64,000 bases of DNA from Sphingomonas crusticola (lineage in GTDB: Bacteria > Pseudomonadota > Alphaproteobacteria > Sphingomonadales > Sphingomonadaceae), in NCBI RefSeq assembly GCF_003391115.1, contig NZ_QTJP01000001.1, forward strand, positions 2,688,501 through 2,752,500, given 5' to 3'. The number at the start of each line of letters is the position of its first letter. Within the stretch, counting starts at the first letter, position 1. The position numbers and the translations under genes are program-made. The notes below the pieces were generated by a model, which ran no database searches, was not told where the DNA came from, and saw only the letters and a list, made by a program, of their open reading frames with translations. Positions 62,946-64,000 of this stretch are shown one piece after another.

Positions 62946-63542
62946 GTGAGCGCCGAGACGCCGCGGAAACCAGGCCAGGCCGACATGTTCCAAAGCGCCT
63001 GGTATCGGCTGCTATTGCTGGTCTTCGCGCTGTATCTGTCGGCATTCTGGTTCGTGCTGGGACCGGCCAGCCCATGGTATGCGGCGGGCGTGGCGATGGG
63101 CACGTTCAGCCTTGGCCCGGCCATCGCCGCCCCGATCGCGCGCCATGCGCCGCGGCGATGGTTCCGCGTGGCCGCGGGCGAGCGCCCGCTCCATCGCCTG
63201 CTCGGGATCGGGCTGTTCGAACGGCTGCTCGAAGCCTCTGGATGGAATCGCCGCGTGGCGCGGCCGATGCGCGGCTTTTCGGGGAGGCGGGGCGGCCTGG
63301 ACGCGCTGGCCTGGGGCCTTCGCGCCAATATGGGGGCGCATGCGGCCTGCTTCGCGATCCACCTGGCTTTAGCCGCGCTGGCGCTGCTGGGGCGGCACGG
63401 ATTGGCGGGCGCCTTGTGGATGCTGGTGCCGGGCGTGGTCCTGCACGCTTATCCGGTGCTCCTGCAGCGCGCGATCCTGCTGCGGCTGCAGCCCTTGCTG
63501 GGAAGGATTGCGGCCGGGGCGGGAGGGTACCCATTTGAATAG
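62946..63542 (+). CDS. Integral membrane protein, possibly CrtO-like acyltransferase
   Basis: About 198 residues with four hydrophobic segments (around LLLLVFALYLSAFWFVLG, AAGVAMGTFSLG, AHAACFAIHLALAALALLG, and a C-terminal helix). The mid region ERPLHRLLGIGLFERLLEASGWNR resembles glycosyl-4,4'-diaponeurosporenoate acyltransferase-like proteins, but the match is loose. The start may be GTG 62946 (GGGAGC upstream) or ATG 62985. No carotenoid genes are adjacent. Treat as uncharacterised membrane protein. Confidence 0.6.
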   Translation: MSAETPRKPGQADMFQSAWYRLLLLVFALYLSAFWFVLGPASPWYAAGVAMGTFSLGPAIAAPIARHAPRRWFRVAAGERPLHRLLGIGLFERLLEASGWNRRVARPMRGFSGRRGGLDALAWGLRANMGAHAACFAIHLALAALALLGRHGLAGALWMLVPGVVLHAYPVLLQRAILLRLQPLLGRIAAGAGGYPFE

Positions 63543-63558
63543 GGGCTGGGGGGCGTCG

Positions 63559-63623
63559 CTGTCCTCCCCCTCCGTCGCCTTCGGCGCCACCTCCCCCTGG
63601 CGGGGGAGGATTTGGTGGGGGGT
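63559..63623. repeat. CCTCCCCCT-type repeat, direct copy of 62731-62794
   Basis: Identical to 62731-62794 except for one extra T near its end. High identity of two copies 830 bp apart points to recent spread or recombination. Confidence 0.85.
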
Positions 63624-64000
63624 ATGCGCGGGGCACCACCACGCTTGCCGTCCGTGCCGAGCGAAGGCGAAGCAAGTCTCTCACCAGTAATGTTCGCGCA
63701 ACGTCCTTGCCTGCGGCGACCTTCGGTTCGACTTCGCTCAGGACGAACGGGATTATAGCGGGGCGGGATCGCCACGGCGCGTTCCCAGGCTCGGGATAAT
63801 GCACAAACAAGGAAGCGGCCCGGCCTGTGGCCGAACCGCTTCCCGCCACCCTGTACGTGACGGCATCCTCTCCACCGTGCAGGTTATATTTTTATGGGCC
63901 CTGCCGACCGTTTTCCGGTGCCGCACCGGATCGGTGTCGCGTGGTAGGTCCCTCGGCAGAATGCAGCAAGACAGCGCTACTGACCTATATGAAAATAAGG
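63624..64000. other. Gene-free end of window: repeat, terminator and structured region
   Basis: No coding frame is convincing. 63722-63754 is a copy of the TTCGACTTCGCTC repeat. Read on the minus strand, 63850-63985 is rich in pairing: CTGCCGA (63953-63959 side) with TCGGCAG (63901-63907 side), and TCCGGTG-CGG-CACCGGA at 63914-63930. CATATAGGT near 63984 resembles a -10. It may be a small RNA or the 3' end of a transcript entering from the right. Confidence 0.45.
63811..63843 (-). terminator. Strong minus-strand intrinsic terminator
   Basis: On the minus strand GGAAGCGG, two G-U pairs, CGGCC, loop ACA, GGCCG, CCGCTTCC form a 15-bp stem, followed by TTGTTTGTG. It terminates a transcript that starts at or beyond the right end of the window. 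Confidence 0.78.

Noticed and set aside
63840-63990. FMN riboswitch or 6S RNA call
   Set aside because: GATCCGGTG and GGAGAGGATG recall parts of the FMN element, but the other conserved boxes are missing. A 6S call could not be backed by a central bubble I could define.
1-64000. CRISPR array, tRNA or rRNA genes
   Set aside because: No regularly spaced direct repeats, and no tRNA cloverleaf or rRNA core sequences were noticed in either strand; a tRNAscan run would be needed to be certain.

Overview
The window is a 64 kb piece of a high-GC alphaproteobacterial chromosome, most likely from a Sphingomonas-like member of the Sphingomonadales. The evidence is the hisZ-purA pairing, the alphaproteobacterial set miaB, phoH, ybeY, corC-like, lnt, metK, an Oar-type TonB-dependent receptor, a PHA granule-region protein, and many short palindromic intergenic repeats. 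I see no rRNA, tRNA, CRISPR array, transposase or integrase.

Layout. (a) 1-12.9 kb is a catabolic block. A FAH-family hydrolase and two SDR dehydrogenases face a divergent ten-gene run: MFS transporter, SDR, ThuA-like protein, SRPBCC protein, dihaem cytochrome c, PQQ dehydrogenase, MBL hydrolase, second PQQ dehydrogenase, cytochrome c, and a cytochrome c-sorbosone dehydrogenase fusion. It reads as periplasmic quinoprotein oxidation with its own cytochromes, followed by import and cytoplasmic processing of a sugar acid. (b) 12.9-36.6 kb is mainly housekeeping: dut, moeB-like, thrS, purA, hisZ, serA, serC, metK, lnt, corC-like, ybeY and phoH, with small VOC, esterase, extensin-like, LOG and methyltransferase genes between them. 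(c) 36.6-53.2 kb holds a phosphodiesterase-fold protein, the TonB receptor, a peroxiredoxin broken by a frameshift, an MlaE/MlaF pair, a BlaI/BlaR1-type regulatory pair with a clear operator, an ECF sigma/anti-sigma operon that includes an EF-hand protein and DUF1800/DUF1501 proteins, a hemerythrin protein, and nadE. (d) 53.2-61.3 kb is an accessory island with visibly lower GC. (e) 61.3-64 kb holds miaB, a membrane protein, repeats and a structured region with a strong minus-strand terminator.

The island is the most interesting part. It encodes a PD-(D/E)xK protein, a small unknown protein, an XRE repressor with an ImmA/IrrE-type protease, a divergent thymidylate-synthase-like protein, a protein with the helical domain known from 5-hydroxymethyl-dU DNA kinases and alpha-glutamyl/putrescinyl-thymine pyrophosphorylases (here with an N-terminal AT-hook), a MazG-type pyrophosphohydrolase with a long C-terminal domain, an orphan AcpS, a membrane-anchored dCTP-deaminase fold that has lost the catalytic residues, and a second PD-(D/E)xK protein. 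This looks like a chromosomal thymine-modification or nucleotide-sensing defence system under XRE/ImmA control. It lies where the usual miaB-phoH adjacency is interrupted. The assignment to families rests on motifs read by eye; the system-level function is inference.
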